This document shows, piece after piece, positions 1 to 8,703 of a stretch of 64,000 nt of DNA. The DNA lies in the NCBI RefSeq assembly GCF_001184025.1, contig NZ_BBYG01000013.1:62001-126000 (forward strand), given 5' to 3'. The number at the start of each line of letters is the position of its first letter. Within the stretch, counting starts at the first letter, position 1. The DNA is from Streptomyces maremycinicus. GTDB taxonomy: Bacteria > Actinomycetota > Actinomycetes > Streptomycetales > Streptomycetaceae. Both the position numbers and the translations under genes were made by a program. The notes beneath the pieces are model-generated. The model did no database searches and was not told the origin of the DNA. It saw only the letters and a list, made by a program, of their open reading frames with translations.

Positions 1-170
1 CGGTGGAGGGCGATCACGGGGCGAACCTGCGGTTCACCGTGGACGACGACGGAACCGTGCGCCCGGCGATCGCCATCCTGACGGCGCTGACCGCGGACGC
101 GGGCGGCGGGGTGTCGCTGGAGCCCCTGGACGAGGCCGGGGACCAACTGTGGCGGGCGGGGGCGGCATGA
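1..170 (+). CDS. C-terminal fragment of an unidentified protein
   Basis: The reading frame enters from the left edge (first full codon at 3) and ends with TGA at 168-170, leaving 55 residues. Codon use has the expected GC3 bias, and a hairpin follows the stop, which supports a real gene end. The visible tail is acidic and ordinary (a TVDDDG segment and a WRAGAA terminus) and shows no motif I recognise. The missing N-terminal part would be needed to name it. Confidence 0.6.
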   Translation, partial: VEGDHGANLRFTVDDDGTVRPAIAILTALTADAGGGVSLEPLDEAGDQLWRAGAA

Positions 171-176
171 CCCGCC

Positions 177-221
177 GGACGGTCCGGCCGGCGGTCCGAC
201 GGGCAATCCGCCGGACCGTCC
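177..221 (+). terminator. hairpin terminator after the left-edge gene
   Basis: The right arm CCGCCGGACCGTCC (208-221) pairs with GGACGGTCCGGC..GCGG starting at 177, with a two-base bulge in the left arm. It begins 7 nt after the stop at 170 and has no U tract, which is usual for Streptomyces terminators. Confidence 0.6.
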
Positions 222-329
222 TCATCGTGGAAACCCATTGGCCGGACTCCTCCGGGTGACTACTCTGACCCAGCCCTCTGACCAGCAGAGCCGCTGGGCC
301 AGCCCCGTCCTCTGCTCATGAGGAGACCC

Positions 330-1403
330 ATGCCCCCTTCCACCGACTCCCCCGCCGGTACCTCCACCGGCTCCCCCGCCGGTGCCTCGGCGGCGCTCGG
401 GCGGCTCGCCGATGTTCCGGTGCTGCTCGTCGCCGTCGTCTGGGGTTCCAGTTATCTCGCCGCCAAGGGGGTCACCACGGCGGACACCGTGCCGGCCGTG
501 CTGGTGCTGCGGTTCGCCGTGGTGCTGCCGGTGCTGGTGGTCGTGGGGTGGCGGCGGCTGCGCGCGCTGAGCGGGCCGCAGTGGCGCGGGGCCGGGGTGC
601 TGGGCCTGATCCTGGCCGGGATCTTCCTGCTGGAGACCTACGGCGTGGTGCACACCTCCGCGACCAACGCCGGGCTGATCATCAGCCTGACCATGGTGTT
701 CACGCCGCTCGCGGAGAGCCGGGTGCGCGGGGTGCGGCTGCCGCGGGCGTTCCTGGCGGCGGCCGGGCTGTCGGTGCTCGGTGTGGCGCTGCTGACGCAG
801 GGCGCCGGCTTCACCGCTCCGTCCGGGGGCGATCTGCTGATGCTGGGGGCGGCCGTCGCCCGTACCGTGCACGTGCTGGCCATGGCGCGCATGGACTCGG
901 TGCGCGGCGCCGACGCGCTGTCGCTGACGACCGTCCAACTGGGCTCCGCGGTGGCCGTGTTCGCGGTGCTGGTGGCGCTGCCGGGGGCGGGCGCCTCCCC
1001 GTGGGCGGCGGCGGCGGACTTCGACGGCGGCGACTGGCTGGGGCTGGTCTACCTCTCCGTGTTCTGCACGCTGTTCGCGTTCTTCGTCCAGATGTGGGCG
1101 GTCCGCCGTACGTCGCCGTCGCGGGTCAGCCTGCTGCTGGGCACCGAGCCGGTGTGGGCGGCCGCCGTGGGCATCGCGCTGGCCGGGGACCGGCCGGGAT
1201 GGCTCGGTTTCGTGGGCGCGGTGCTCGTGCTGCTGGGCACCGGCTGGGGCCGGTCGGTGGCGGACCGGGACCGGGGTCCGGCGGTGGAATCGACGGTGGG
1301 ATCAGAGGCGCAGGCGCAGGCGCAGGCGGAGGCGGAGGCGGCTCAGACGACCCGTACGCCGCGCCGCCACACCCCGGAGACCAGCGGTACGCCGGGCCGG
1401 TAG
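330..1403 (+). CDS. EamA/DMT-family transporter
   Basis: A 357-residue drug/metabolite-transporter family protein with about ten hydrophobic segments arranged as two EamA repeats. An early segment contains WGSSYLAAKG, typical of the first EamA helix. The family moves small metabolites across the cytoplasmic membrane; the substrate cannot be read from the sequence. I prefer the ATG at 330 over the ATG at 318 because GAGGAGA (321-327) sits just before 330. The C-terminal tail is hydrophilic and contains an AQAQAQAEAEA stretch made by hexanucleotide repeats (about 1308-1342). Its last 61 bp overlap the 3' end of hutI on the other strand, so the tail is constrained by two genes or is a recent extension. 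Confidence 0.9.
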   Translation: MPPSTDSPAGTSTGSPAGASAALGRLADVPVLLVAVVWGSSYLAAKGVTTADTVPAVLVLRFAVVLPVLVVVGWRRLRALSGPQWRGAGVLGLILAGIFLLETYGVVHTSATNAGLIISLTMVFTPLAESRVRGVRLPRAFLAAAGLSVLGVALLTQGAGFTAPSGGDLLMLGAAVARTVHVLAMARMDSVRGADALSLTTVQLGSAVAVFAVLVALPGAGASPWAAAADFDGGDWLGLVYLSVFCTLFAFFVQMWAVRRTSPSRVSLLLGTEPVWAAAVGIALAGDRPGWLGFVGAVLVLLGTGWGRSVADRDRGPAVESTVGSEAQAQAQAEAEAAQTTRTPRRHTPETSGTPGR

Positions 1404-2539
1404 GCCAGGTGGACGTGGCTCGGGGCGTCCAGGAGGGTCAGGTCGGCGTAGGCGCCGGGGGCCACGCGGCCCACGTCCGTGCGGCGCAGGGCCGCCGCGC
1501 CGCCCGCGGTCGCCGACCACACCGCCTCGTCCGGTGTCATCCCCATGTCCCGCACCGCGAGCGCGACGCAGAACGGCACGGACGAGGTGAAGGACGAGCC
1601 GGGGTTGCAGTCCGTGGAGAGGGCGACGGTGACGCCCGCGTCCAGCAGCCGGCGGGCGTCCGGCCACTCGGCCCGGGTGGAGAACTCGGCGCCGGGCAGC
1701 AGCGTGGCGACCGTGTCACCGCTCGCGAGGGCGTCCACGTCCGCGTCCGTGAGGTGGGTGCAGTGGTCGGCGCTGGCCGCGTCCAGTTCGACCGCCAGCT
1801 GCACGCCCGGCCCGTAGGAGAGCTGGTTGGCGTGGATGCGGGGGTGCAGCCCCTTCGCCCGGCCCGCGGTGAGGATCGCGCGGGCCTGGTCGCCGTCGAA
1901 GGCGCCCTTCTCGCAGAAGACGTCGATCCAGCGGGCGTGCGGGGCGCAGGCGTCGAGCATCTCGCCGGTGACCAGGGCGACATAGGCGGCCGGGTCGTCG
2001 GCGTGCTCGGGGGAGACGACGTGCGCGCCGAGGTAGGTGACCTCGTCGGTGTGGGCGGCGGCGATCCGCAGGGCGCGGGCCTCGTCGGCGACCGTCAGGC
2101 CGTAGCCCGACTTGGTCTCGAAGGTGGTCGTGCCCTGGCGGAGGGCCTCGGAGAGGAAACGGGTGAGGTTCGCCTCCAGTTCCTCGTCGGTGGCCGCCCG
2201 GGTGGCCGCCACCGTCGTGCGGATGCCACCCGCCGTGTAACCGCGGCCCGACATGCGGGCGTTGAACTCCTCGGTGCGGTCGCCCGCGAAGACCAGGTGG
2301 GAGTGGGAGTCGACGAAGCCCGGGAGGACCGCCCGGCCGCCGGCGTCGACCCGGTTGTCAGTGGCGGGTGCTTTGCTTGATTCACCGGTCCACACGACGC
2401 GGTCGCCCTCGATGACGACGGCCGCGTCCCGGACCACACCGAGGGGAGAACCGTCACCGAGGGAGGGGTCGTTGGTGACCAGCGTGGCGATGTTGCCGAT
2501 GACGGTGGTCGTGCCGGTCGTACCGGTGCTGCTGCTCAT
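1343..2539 (-). CDS. hutI: imidazolonepropionase HutI
   Basis: A 398-residue amidohydrolase-superfamily enzyme that opens 4-imidazolone-5-propionate to N-formimidoyl-L-glutamate, step three of histidine degradation. Metal-ligand motifs are visible: DSHSHLVFAGDR near residue 85, HANQLSYGPG in the middle, SADHCTHL, and STDCNPGSS. The length fits the family. It is the last gene of the hut operon, 38 bp after hutF. The ATG at 2539 begins MSSSTGTTG. The 3' end overlaps the convergent transporter by 61 bp. Confidence 0.95.
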   Translation of the reverse strand: MSSSTGTTGTTTVIGNIATLVTNDPSLGDGSPLGVVRDAAVVIEGDRVVWTGESSKAPATDNRVDAGGRAVLPGFVDSHSHLVFAGDRTEEFNARMSGRGYTAGGIRTTVAATRAATDEELEANLTRFLSEALRQGTTTFETKSGYGLTVADEARALRIAAAHTDEVTYLGAHVVSPEHADDPAAYVALVTGEMLDACAPHARWIDVFCEKGAFDGDQARAILTAGRAKGLHPRIHANQLSYGPGVQLAVELDAASADHCTHLTDADVDALASGDTVATLLPGAEFSTRAEWPDARRLLDAGVTVALSTDCNPGSSFTSSVPFCVALAVRDMGMTPDEAVWSATAGGAAALRRTDVGRVAPGAYADLTLLDAPSHVHLAYRPGVPLVSGVWRRGVRVV

Positions 2540-2577
2540 CGTGGTGTCCTCGTGGGGGCGGGGTCCGGTGGGGGGCG

Positions 2578-3951
2578 CTACGCGTGCAGAGCGGCCACGG
2601 CCCGCGCGAGGGCCTGCGGCACGTCCGGTACGAGCGTGTGCGCCCCGTCGCGTACGACGTGACGCCCGGCGACGACGGTATGCCGTACGTCCGCCGCGGT
2701 CGCCGCGAATACGGCCGTCTCGGCACCGAGCCTGGGCACCGGCCCGGCCGTCCTGACCGAGTCGAGCGCGATCGTCGTGAAGTCGGCGACCGCGCCGGCC
2801 TCCAGGACGCCCGCGTCCGGGGTGCCGAGGGCCGCGTGGCCGTCGGCGGAGGCGGCGCGCAGCAGGGCGGCCGCCGTCCAGTGGCCCCGGGTGCGGGTGC
2901 GCAGCCGCTCGTTCAGCTCCATCGCGCGGGCCTCTTCGAACAGGTCGATGACGGCGTGGCTGTCGGAGCCCAGGGAGAGCGGTGAGCCGGCGGCCTGGAG
3001 GGCGACGGCGGGGCCGATGCCGTCGGCGAGGTCCCGTTCGGTCGTGGGGCACATGCAGGTGCCGGTGGCGGAGCGGCCGAGGAGGGCGATGTCCTCGCCG
3101 GTGAGATGGGTGTTGTGGACGCCGGTGGTGCGCGGTCCGAGGACACCGTGCTCGGCGAGGAGCTGGGTGGGGGTGCGGCCGTGGGCCGCGCGGCAGGCGT
3201 CGTTCTCGGCGGTCTGCTCGGACAGGTGCACGTGCAGCGGCGCCCGGCGCTCCTCGGCCCAGCGCGCGACGGTGGCCAACTGGTCGGCGGGCACGGCCCG
3301 GACGGAGTGGACGGCCGCCCCGATCCTCGCGTGATCCCGTTCCTTGAGAAGTGAACAGCGTTCGGCCCAGGCGTCCGCGTCGCCGTCGGAGAAGCGGAGC
3401 TGATGGGTGTTGGGGGGCTGTCCGAAGCCGGCCGACAGGTAAGCGGTGTCGAGGAGGGTGATCCGGACCCCGGCCTCGGCGGCGGCCTCGATCAGGGCCT
3501 CGCCCATGGCGTTGGGGTCGGCGTAGGGGGTGCCGCCGGGGGCGTGGTGCAGATAGTGGAACTCGCCGACGGCCGTGATGCCGGCCAGCGCCATCTCGGC
3601 GTACACGGCGCGGGCCAGCTGGTGGTAGGTCTCCGGGGTGAGCCGGTCGGCCACCGCGTACATGACCTCGCGCCAGGTCCAGAAGGTGCCGGAGCCGACC
3701 TGGACGGTGCCGCGCAGGGCCCGGTGGAAGGCGTGGCTGTGGGCGTTCGCCAGGCCGGGGAGGGTGAGGCCGCGCAGGATCTCGGCACCGGGCGGCGGGG
3801 TGTCGACGCCGGTCCGGACGGCGGTGATGCGGCCGGCCGGCCCCGCGGCGGAGCCGCTCGTCGACACCGTGAGGGCGACGCCCGGCTCGACGTTCGTGTC
3901 GAGCCAGGCGTGCTCCAGCCAGTACGTCCGTGTCCGCTGCGTGGGGGTCAC
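2578..3951 (-). CDS. hutF: formimidoylglutamate deiminase HutF
   Basis: A 457-residue amidohydrolase with the N-terminal metal motif ANAHSHAFHRALRG and later SDSHAVIDLFEEAR, which match the HutF branch. It deiminates N-formimidoylglutamate to N-formylglutamate and ammonia, so this operon uses the five-step hut route and needs a deformylase next. The GTG start at 3951 forms a 4-bp GTGA overlap with the stop of the M20 gene, suggesting translational coupling. The alternative name is a generic cytosine-deaminase-like amidohydrolase, but the neighbours make HutF the best reading. Confidence 0.92.
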   Translation of the reverse strand: MTPTQRTRTYWLEHAWLDTNVEPGVALTVSTSGSAAGPAGRITAVRTGVDTPPPGAEILRGLTLPGLANAHSHAFHRALRGTVQVGSGTFWTWREVMYAVADRLTPETYHQLARAVYAEMALAGITAVGEFHYLHHAPGGTPYADPNAMGEALIEAAAEAGVRITLLDTAYLSAGFGQPPNTHQLRFSDGDADAWAERCSLLKERDHARIGAAVHSVRAVPADQLATVARWAEERRAPLHVHLSEQTAENDACRAAHGRTPTQLLAEHGVLGPRTTGVHNTHLTGEDIALLGRSATGTCMCPTTERDLADGIGPAVALQAAGSPLSLGSDSHAVIDLFEEARAMELNERLRTRTRGHWTAAALLRAASADGHAALGTPDAGVLEAGAVADFTTIALDSVRTAGPVPRLGAETAVFAATAADVRHTVVAGRHVVRDGAHTLVPDVPQALARAVAALHA

Positions 3952-5165
3952 CGGCAGGCCAGTCCTTCCAGTACGTCGGCGAGGGCGTGCACCCCGGCCA
4001 CGCAGTCGTCCTCGGCGGCGAACTCGGCCGGGGAGTGCGAGACGCCCGTGGGGTTGCGCACGAACAGCATGGCGGTCGGGATGGTCCCGGACAGGATTCC
4101 GGCGTCGTGTCCGGCGCCGGTGCCCAGCACGGGGACCTTGAGGTCCGTGTCGCTGCCGAGGATGCGGGCCAGTTCGTCGCGCAGGGCGTGGTCGAACTCG
4201 ACGACGGGCGTGAACGACTCACGGACGACGTCCAGGTCGATGCCGTGGCCCTCGGCGTACTCGCGGGCCGCCTTCTCCACACCGCCGACCACGGTGTCGA
4301 GGGTGGCCTGGTCGGCGGCGCGGGAGTCGAGCCAGCCGCGCACCAGGGAGGGGATGGCGTTGACGCCGTTCGGCTCGACGGAGATCTTGCCGAACGTGGC
4401 GACGGCGCCCGCGAGCCGGGCCTCGCGGCGGGCGGCGAGCACGGTCTCGGCGTACGGCAGCATCGGGTCGCGCCGGTCCGCGAGGCGGGTGGTGCCGGCG
4501 TGGTTGGCCTCGCCCCGGAAGTCGAACCGCCAGCGTCCGTGCGGCCAGATGGCGCTGGCGAGACCGACCCGGTCGCCGCTCAGGTCGAGGGCGCGGCCCT
4601 GCTCGACGTGCAGTTCCACGAAGGCGCCGATCCGGGCGAGCCGCTCCGGGTCCGCGCCGATGGCGTCGGGGTCCTGGCCTGCGGCCTCCATGGCCTGCGG
4701 GAGGGTGATGCCGTCGCCGTCGGTGAGCCGGTGGGCCTGCTCCACGGTGAGCCGGCCCGCGGTGAGCCGTGAGCCGACACAGGCGAGTCCGAAGCGGGCG
4801 CCCTCCTCGTCGCCGAAGTTGACGATGGCGAGCGGCTTGGTGAACGTGACGTCCCGTGCGCGGAGTTCGTCGAGGGCGGCGAAGGAGGACACCACGCCCA
4901 GGGGTCCGTCGAAGGCGCCGCCGTCCGGCACGGAGTCGAGATGCGACCCGGTGACGACGGCGTCCCCGGCCGCGGGGTCGCCGAGCCACGCCCACTGGTT
5001 GCCGTTGCGGTCCGCCTCGTACGTCAGTCCCCGTGCCTCGGCCTGCTCCCGGAACCAGGTCCGGCAGTCGGTGTCGGCGGCGGTCCAGGCGTAGCGGCGG
5101 TAGCCGCCGGAGGCGGAGCTGCGGCCGACCGGCAGCAGCTCCGCCCACATGCTGTGGAAGGTCAC
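3948..5165 (-). CDS. M20 amidohydrolase of the allantoate/N-carbamoyl type, candidate hut deformylase
   Basis: A 405-residue M20-fold hydrolase of the allantoate amidohydrolase / N-carbamoyl-amino-acid hydrolase type. Dinuclear metal motifs are present: GSHLDSVPDGGAFDG, NFGDEEGARFG, ELHVEQG and EANHAGTTRLADRRD. It lies between hutU and hutF with GTGA overlaps on both sides. The expected partner of HutF is an N-formylglutamate deformylase, and no canonical HutG is present, so this enzyme is the obvious candidate for N-formylglutamate to glutamate plus formate. That role is inferred from position. Family-based annotation would call it allantoate amidohydrolase. GTG start at 5165. Confidence 0.88.
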   Translation of the reverse strand: MTFHSMWAELLPVGRSSASGGYRRYAWTAADTDCRTWFREQAEARGLTYEADRNGNQWAWLGDPAAGDAVVTGSHLDSVPDGGAFDGPLGVVSSFAALDELRARDVTFTKPLAIVNFGDEEGARFGLACVGSRLTAGRLTVEQAHRLTDGDGITLPQAMEAAGQDPDAIGADPERLARIGAFVELHVEQGRALDLSGDRVGLASAIWPHGRWRFDFRGEANHAGTTRLADRRDPMLPYAETVLAARREARLAGAVATFGKISVEPNGVNAIPSLVRGWLDSRAADQATLDTVVGGVEKAAREYAEGHGIDLDVVRESFTPVVEFDHALRDELARILGSDTDLKVPVLGTGAGHDAGILSGTIPTAMLFVRNPTGVSHSPAEFAAEDDCVAGVHALADVLEGLACR

Positions 5166-6826
5166 GCGTCGTCACCTTCGCGCATGGGCACCCGCACACC
5201 GCGCTCCGCGGCCGCGGTCTCGGCGATCTCGTAGCCCGCGTCGACGTGCCGGATGACGCCCATGCCGGGGTCGTTGGTGAGCACGCGGCGCAGCTTCTCG
5301 CCGGCCAGCGCGGTGCCGTCGGCGACGCTGACCTGCCCGGCGTGGATCGAACGGCCCATGCCGACGCCGCCGCCGTGGTGGATGGAGACCCAGGAGGCGC
5401 CCGAGGCGACGTTGACCATGGCGTTGAGCAGGGGCCAGTCGGCGATCGCGTCGGAGCCGTCGAGCATGGCCTCGGTCTCGCGGTACGGGGAGGCGACGGA
5501 GCCGGAGTCCAGGTGGTCGCGGCCGATGGCGAGGGGGGCCGCCAGCTCGCCGGACGCCACCATGTCGTTGAAGCGCTCGCCGGCCTTGTCGCGCTCGCCG
5601 TAGCCGAGCCAGCAGATCCGGGCGGGCAGGCCCTGGAAGTGGACGCGCTCACCGGCCAGCTCGATCCAGCGGCGCAGGGACTCGTTCTCCGGGAAGAGGT
5701 CGAGGATCGCCCTGTCCGTCTTGTGGATGTCGGAGGCCTCACCGGACAGGGCCGCCCAGCGGAAGGGGCCCTTGCCCTCGGAGAAGAGCGGGCGGATGTA
5801 GGCGGGGACGAAGCCGGGGAAGGCGAACGCGCGGTCGTACCCGGCGAGTCGGGCCTCGCCGCGGATGGAGTTGCCGTAGTCGAAGACCTCGGCGCCGGCG
5901 TCCATGAAGCCGACCATCGCCTCGACGTGCTTCGCCATCGACTCGCGGGCCCGGGTGGTGAAGCCGGCCGGGTCCTTGGCGGCCGCGTCGGCCATGTCGT
6001 CGAAGTCGACACCGATCGGCAGGTAGGCGAGCGGGTCGTGGGCCGAGGTCTGGTCGGTCACGATGTCGATGGGGGCGCCCTCGGCCAGCAGGCGCGGGAG
6101 CAGTTCGGCCGCGTTGCCCAGCAGGCCGATGGAGAGCGGGCGGCGGGCGTCCCGTGCCTCCACCGCGAGCCGGAGGGCGTGCTCGGGGGAGTCGGCCCGG
6201 ACGTCGAGGTACCGGTGCTCGATGCGGCGCTCGATGGCGCGCGGGTCGACGTCGATGCAGAGGGCGACGCCGTCGTTCATCGTCACGGCGAGCGGCTGGG
6301 CGCCGCCCATGCCGCCGAGGCCGGCGGTGAGGGTGATCGTGCCGGCGAGGGTGCCGCCGAACTTCTTCGCGGCGACGGCGGCGAAGGTCTCGTAGGTGCC
6401 CTGGAGGATGCCCTGGGTGCCGATGTAGATCCAGGAACCGGCGGTCATCTGGCCGTACATGGTCAGACCCAGGTGCTCCAGCCGGCGGAACTCCTCCCAG
6501 TTCGCCCAGTCGCCGACGAGGTTGGAGTTGGCGATGAGGACGCGCGGGGCCCATTCGTGGGTCTGCATGACGCCGACCGGACGGCCGGACTGCACGAGCA
6601 TGGTCTCGTCCTGCTTGAGGGTCCGCAGGGTGCGGACCATCGCGTCGAAGGAGCGCCAGTCGCGGGCCGCCTTGCCCGTGCCGCCGTAGACGACGAGCTT
6701 GTCGGGGTGTTCGGCGACCTCGGGGTCGAGATTGTTCTGGAGCATCCGCAGGGCGGCTTCCTGCTGCCATCCCAGGGCGCTCAGTTCCGTACCGCGTGGC
6801 GCTCGTACGGGGCGGGGTCCTGACAT
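5162..6826 (-). CDS. hutU: urocanate hydratase HutU
   Basis: A 554-residue urocanase, the family's normal length, which uses tightly bound NAD+ to hydrate urocanate to imidazolonepropionate. It begins MSGPRPVRAPRGTEL and carries the conserved glycine-rich block HHGGGVGMGRSIHAGQ near the C-terminus and the GNAAELLPRLL region in the middle. The start is fixed by AAGGAGG six bases before the ATG at 6826. It is the first gene of the operon hutU-M20-hutF-hutI. No histidine ammonia-lyase (hutH) is present in the window. Confidence 0.97.
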   Translation of the reverse strand: MSGPRPVRAPRGTELSALGWQQEAALRMLQNNLDPEVAEHPDKLVVYGGTGKAARDWRSFDAMVRTLRTLKQDETMLVQSGRPVGVMQTHEWAPRVLIANSNLVGDWANWEEFRRLEHLGLTMYGQMTAGSWIYIGTQGILQGTYETFAAVAAKKFGGTLAGTITLTAGLGGMGGAQPLAVTMNDGVALCIDVDPRAIERRIEHRYLDVRADSPEHALRLAVEARDARRPLSIGLLGNAAELLPRLLAEGAPIDIVTDQTSAHDPLAYLPIGVDFDDMADAAAKDPAGFTTRARESMAKHVEAMVGFMDAGAEVFDYGNSIRGEARLAGYDRAFAFPGFVPAYIRPLFSEGKGPFRWAALSGEASDIHKTDRAILDLFPENESLRRWIELAGERVHFQGLPARICWLGYGERDKAGERFNDMVASGELAAPLAIGRDHLDSGSVASPYRETEAMLDGSDAIADWPLLNAMVNVASGASWVSIHHGGGVGMGRSIHAGQVSVADGTALAGEKLRRVLTNDPGMGVIRHVDAGYEIAETAAAERGVRVPMREGDDA

Positions 6827-6880
6827 GGTCTGCCTCCTTGCGGATGGGTGATCCCGGCGGTTGTTGCAGTTGTTATTCAC

Positions 6881-6909
6881 ATCCTGACTCGATGAATAGG
6901 ACTAGTCAA
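6881..6909 (-). promoter_or_regulatory. hut operon promoter
   Basis: On the minus strand, TTGACT (6904-6909) and CAGGAT (6881-6886) are separated by exactly 17 bp. This is a good match to the vegetative Streptomyces promoter, and it lies about 55-80 bp before the hutU start. Confidence 0.65.
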
Positions 6910-6915
6910 TACATC
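6891..6915 (-). promoter_or_regulatory. 25-bp dyad overlapping the hut -35 box, candidate repressor operator
   Basis: The 25-bp segment has symmetric arms of the form GATGnATnG N7 CnATnCATC. It covers the -35 element and most of the spacer of the hut promoter, the usual place for a repressor that blocks RNA polymerase. The regulator is unknown. Confidence 0.45.
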
Positions 6916-6919
6916 GGAG

Positions 6920-7300
6920 CCACGCATCGGGGCACGGTCACGGTCGCGGCCACGGACGCAGGCCCGGATGTGGGCGCAGGCGCGGGGGTGGGCGCAGGCG
7001 TAGGCGTGGACACAGGCGCGGACGCGGGCTCGGGGAGCGCAGGCCGGGGAGCACGGACCCAGGGGGCGCACAGGCTGGCGTTCACCACCCCACGAAGGCA
7101 CGCGCGCCGTTGACGCGCGCCGGTCGGCCGGTGTTGAACGGTGGAGAAGGGGCGCGTGGGGCGAGGATCCGGCCCGAAACGGAGTCAGTCGACCCACGTT
7201 AGCGATCCCGCCGCATGTTCCGCTGGAAAATGCCAGAAGACTCACTCCTCGACGCCTACGTTGCGTAGCTTCTTCATCACTCAGCCGAACCGAAGGCGGG
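6920..7300. other. gene-free stretch with hexanucleotide-like repeats
   Basis: Between the hut promoter and the first Roadblock gene I see no gene. From about 6935 to 7040 the sequence is low-complexity, built of GGCGCA/GGCGTA/GGCGCG units. Open frames here encode only Ala-Pro-Thr repeats. A small dyad, CTACG ttg CGTAG, lies at 7256-7268. Confidence 0.5.
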
Positions 7301-7314
7301 AGGGGAGCCCAACG

Positions 7315-7755
7315 GTGCCCGGAATCGACGAGTGTCTACTCGAGGCCATGCGGCTGCCCGGCGCCCGGGGGGCCGCGCTGGTCGACTGGACGAGCGGGCT
7401 GGCCCTGGGCGCGGTCGGGGAGTTCCCCGGCGGCGACCACGAGGCGGCGGCCGCCGAGGCCGCCGAGGTGGCCCGCCTCACGGCGGAGCAGCGGGCGTTC
7501 GCCCCGGACGGCTACGACCGCCCGGGCGGTCACGACGGCCCGGGCGGCGCGGGCGGCCCGGAGGGCGGGGTCGCCGATCCTCCGGTCGAGGACCTGATCA
7601 TCAGCAACCGGGACAGCTACCACGTCCTCCGCTTCGTCCCCACGTCCTTCGACAGCAGCGTGTTCCTGCACGTGTGGCTGGCCCGGCCGGACGGCAACCT
7701 CGCGCTGGCCCGGATCCGGCTGGGCGAGATGGCCGGGCGGCTGGTGCTGGGGTGA
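7315..7755 (+). CDS. Roadblock/LC7-like protein 1
   Basis: A 146-residue protein with a Roadblock/LC7 pattern: an N-terminal GARGAALVDWTSGLALGAVG strand-helix-strand motif and a C-terminal VFLHVWLARPDGNLALARIRL segment. Roadblock proteins are small dimeric partners of Ras-like GTPases. A Gly-rich insert (roughly residues 65-85) is unusual. The GTG at 7315 follows GGGAGGGGAG. The closely similar N-terminal motif (ALVDYTSGMALG) in the third Roadblock gene shows that the two are paralogues. The stop overlaps the next start (GTGA). Confidence 0.75.
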   Translation: MPGIDECLLEAMRLPGARGAALVDWTSGLALGAVGEFPGGDHEAAAAEAAEVARLTAEQRAFAPDGYDRPGGHDGPGGAGGPEGGVADPPVEDLIISNRDSYHVLRFVPTSFDSSVFLHVWLARPDGNLALARIRLGEMAGRLVLG

Positions 7756-8669
7756 CCGCGGTGAGAACGCCTCCGCAGGGGACGACCCCGCCGCCCCGGC
7801 TGCCCGTGCGGGAGAAGTCGGCGGCCAGGGAGCGCGGCAGCGGGCTGTCGCCGATGCTGACCCGGCTCGCGGCCGAACGGGCGACCGGTGTCCTGGAGCG
7901 CGAGCGCGGTTCGCTCTACCTCGCCGAGGGCCGTGTGGTGCACGCCGAGAGCCCGCTCGCCCCGGGCCTCGACGTGCTCCTCCTGGCCCACGGCACCCTC
8001 ACGCCCGCCGGCTGGCAGGACGCGAGGGAACGGGCCGACGAGGAGTACGGCGTCGCCCGGCTGCTGCTCGACGCCGGCCGCGTCCCGCGCGGCGCGCTGG
8101 AACTGTGCCATCTGGAGGCGGTGTACGACGCGGCGTACTTCGCGCTCACCCCCAGCAGCACCCCGGGCCGCTTCCGGTACGGCGCCGGGCACTGGCTGGG
8201 CCCGCTGCGGCCCGTCCCGGTCGAGGCGGTCGAACGCGAGACGCTGCGCCGGCGCGAACTGCTGCACCGGTTGTGGCCCGACCCCCTGACCGACGGGGCG
8301 CCGCTGCGGCGGTCCGAGACCGTCGCGGCGCCCGCGCCGACCGCCCGGCAGAGCGCCGTGCTGGCGGCGGTGGACGGCGTGCGCACCGCCCCGGACATCG
8401 CCAGGGAACTGGGCCGGCAGGCCTTCCACACCCTGGTGGACGTCCGGCGGCTGGCGGCGGCCGGCCTGCTGACCGCCCTCTTCCCGCCGCCCCGGCCGCA
8501 CCGCCCGCCGCCGCCCGCGCTCCCGTTCCGCGCCGGGGCGACCGCGGAACGCGCCGTGGGTCCCGCCGCCCCCGACCCCGCCCCGCCACCGGGCATCACC
8601 CTGCCCCGTGTCAACGACCCCGACATCACCTTGCTGAAGAGGCTCAGGGATGCGCTGGAGGCCCTTTGA
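7752..8669 (+). CDS. DUF4388-like protein with C-terminal winged-helix-like region
   Basis: A 305-residue protein. Residues about 25-60 contain TGVLERERGSLYLAEGRVVHAE, the pattern of the DUF4388 (PATAN-like) domain often found in bacterial signalling proteins. A region around residues 200-240 (VDGVRTAPDIARELG..VDVRRLAAAGLL) looks like a degenerate winged helix. The C-terminus is proline-rich. The GTG at 7752 overlaps the upstream stop (GTGA), so it is co-translated with Roadblock protein 1. A scaffold or signalling role is likely; the exact function is unknown. Confidence 0.7.
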   Translation: MTAVRTPPQGTTPPPRLPVREKSAARERGSGLSPMLTRLAAERATGVLERERGSLYLAEGRVVHAESPLAPGLDVLLLAHGTLTPAGWQDARERADEEYGVARLLLDAGRVPRGALELCHLEAVYDAAYFALTPSSTPGRFRYGAGHWLGPLRPVPVEAVERETLRRRELLHRLWPDPLTDGAPLRRSETVAAPAPTARQSAVLAAVDGVRTAPDIARELGRQAFHTLVDVRRLAAAGLLTALFPPPRPHRPPPPALPFRAGATAERAVGPAAPDPAPPPGITLPRVNDPDITLLKRLRDALEAL

Positions 8670-8703
8670 ACGGCAGCGACCGCGCGCCGAGAGGAGCGAG
8701 CTG

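Noticed and set aside
2252..5094. Long plus-strand open frames opposite the hut genes (for example 3403-5094)
   Set aside because: They are antisense shadows produced by GC3 bias of hutI, hutF and the M20 gene. Their translations are Gly/Ala/Val-rich with no motifs, while the minus strand encodes recognisable enzymes.
6906..7088. Minus-strand 60-codon frame in the low-complexity region upstream of hutU
   Set aside because: The translation is an Ala/Pro/Thr repeat made by hexanucleotide repetition, with no SD and overlap with the hut promoter.
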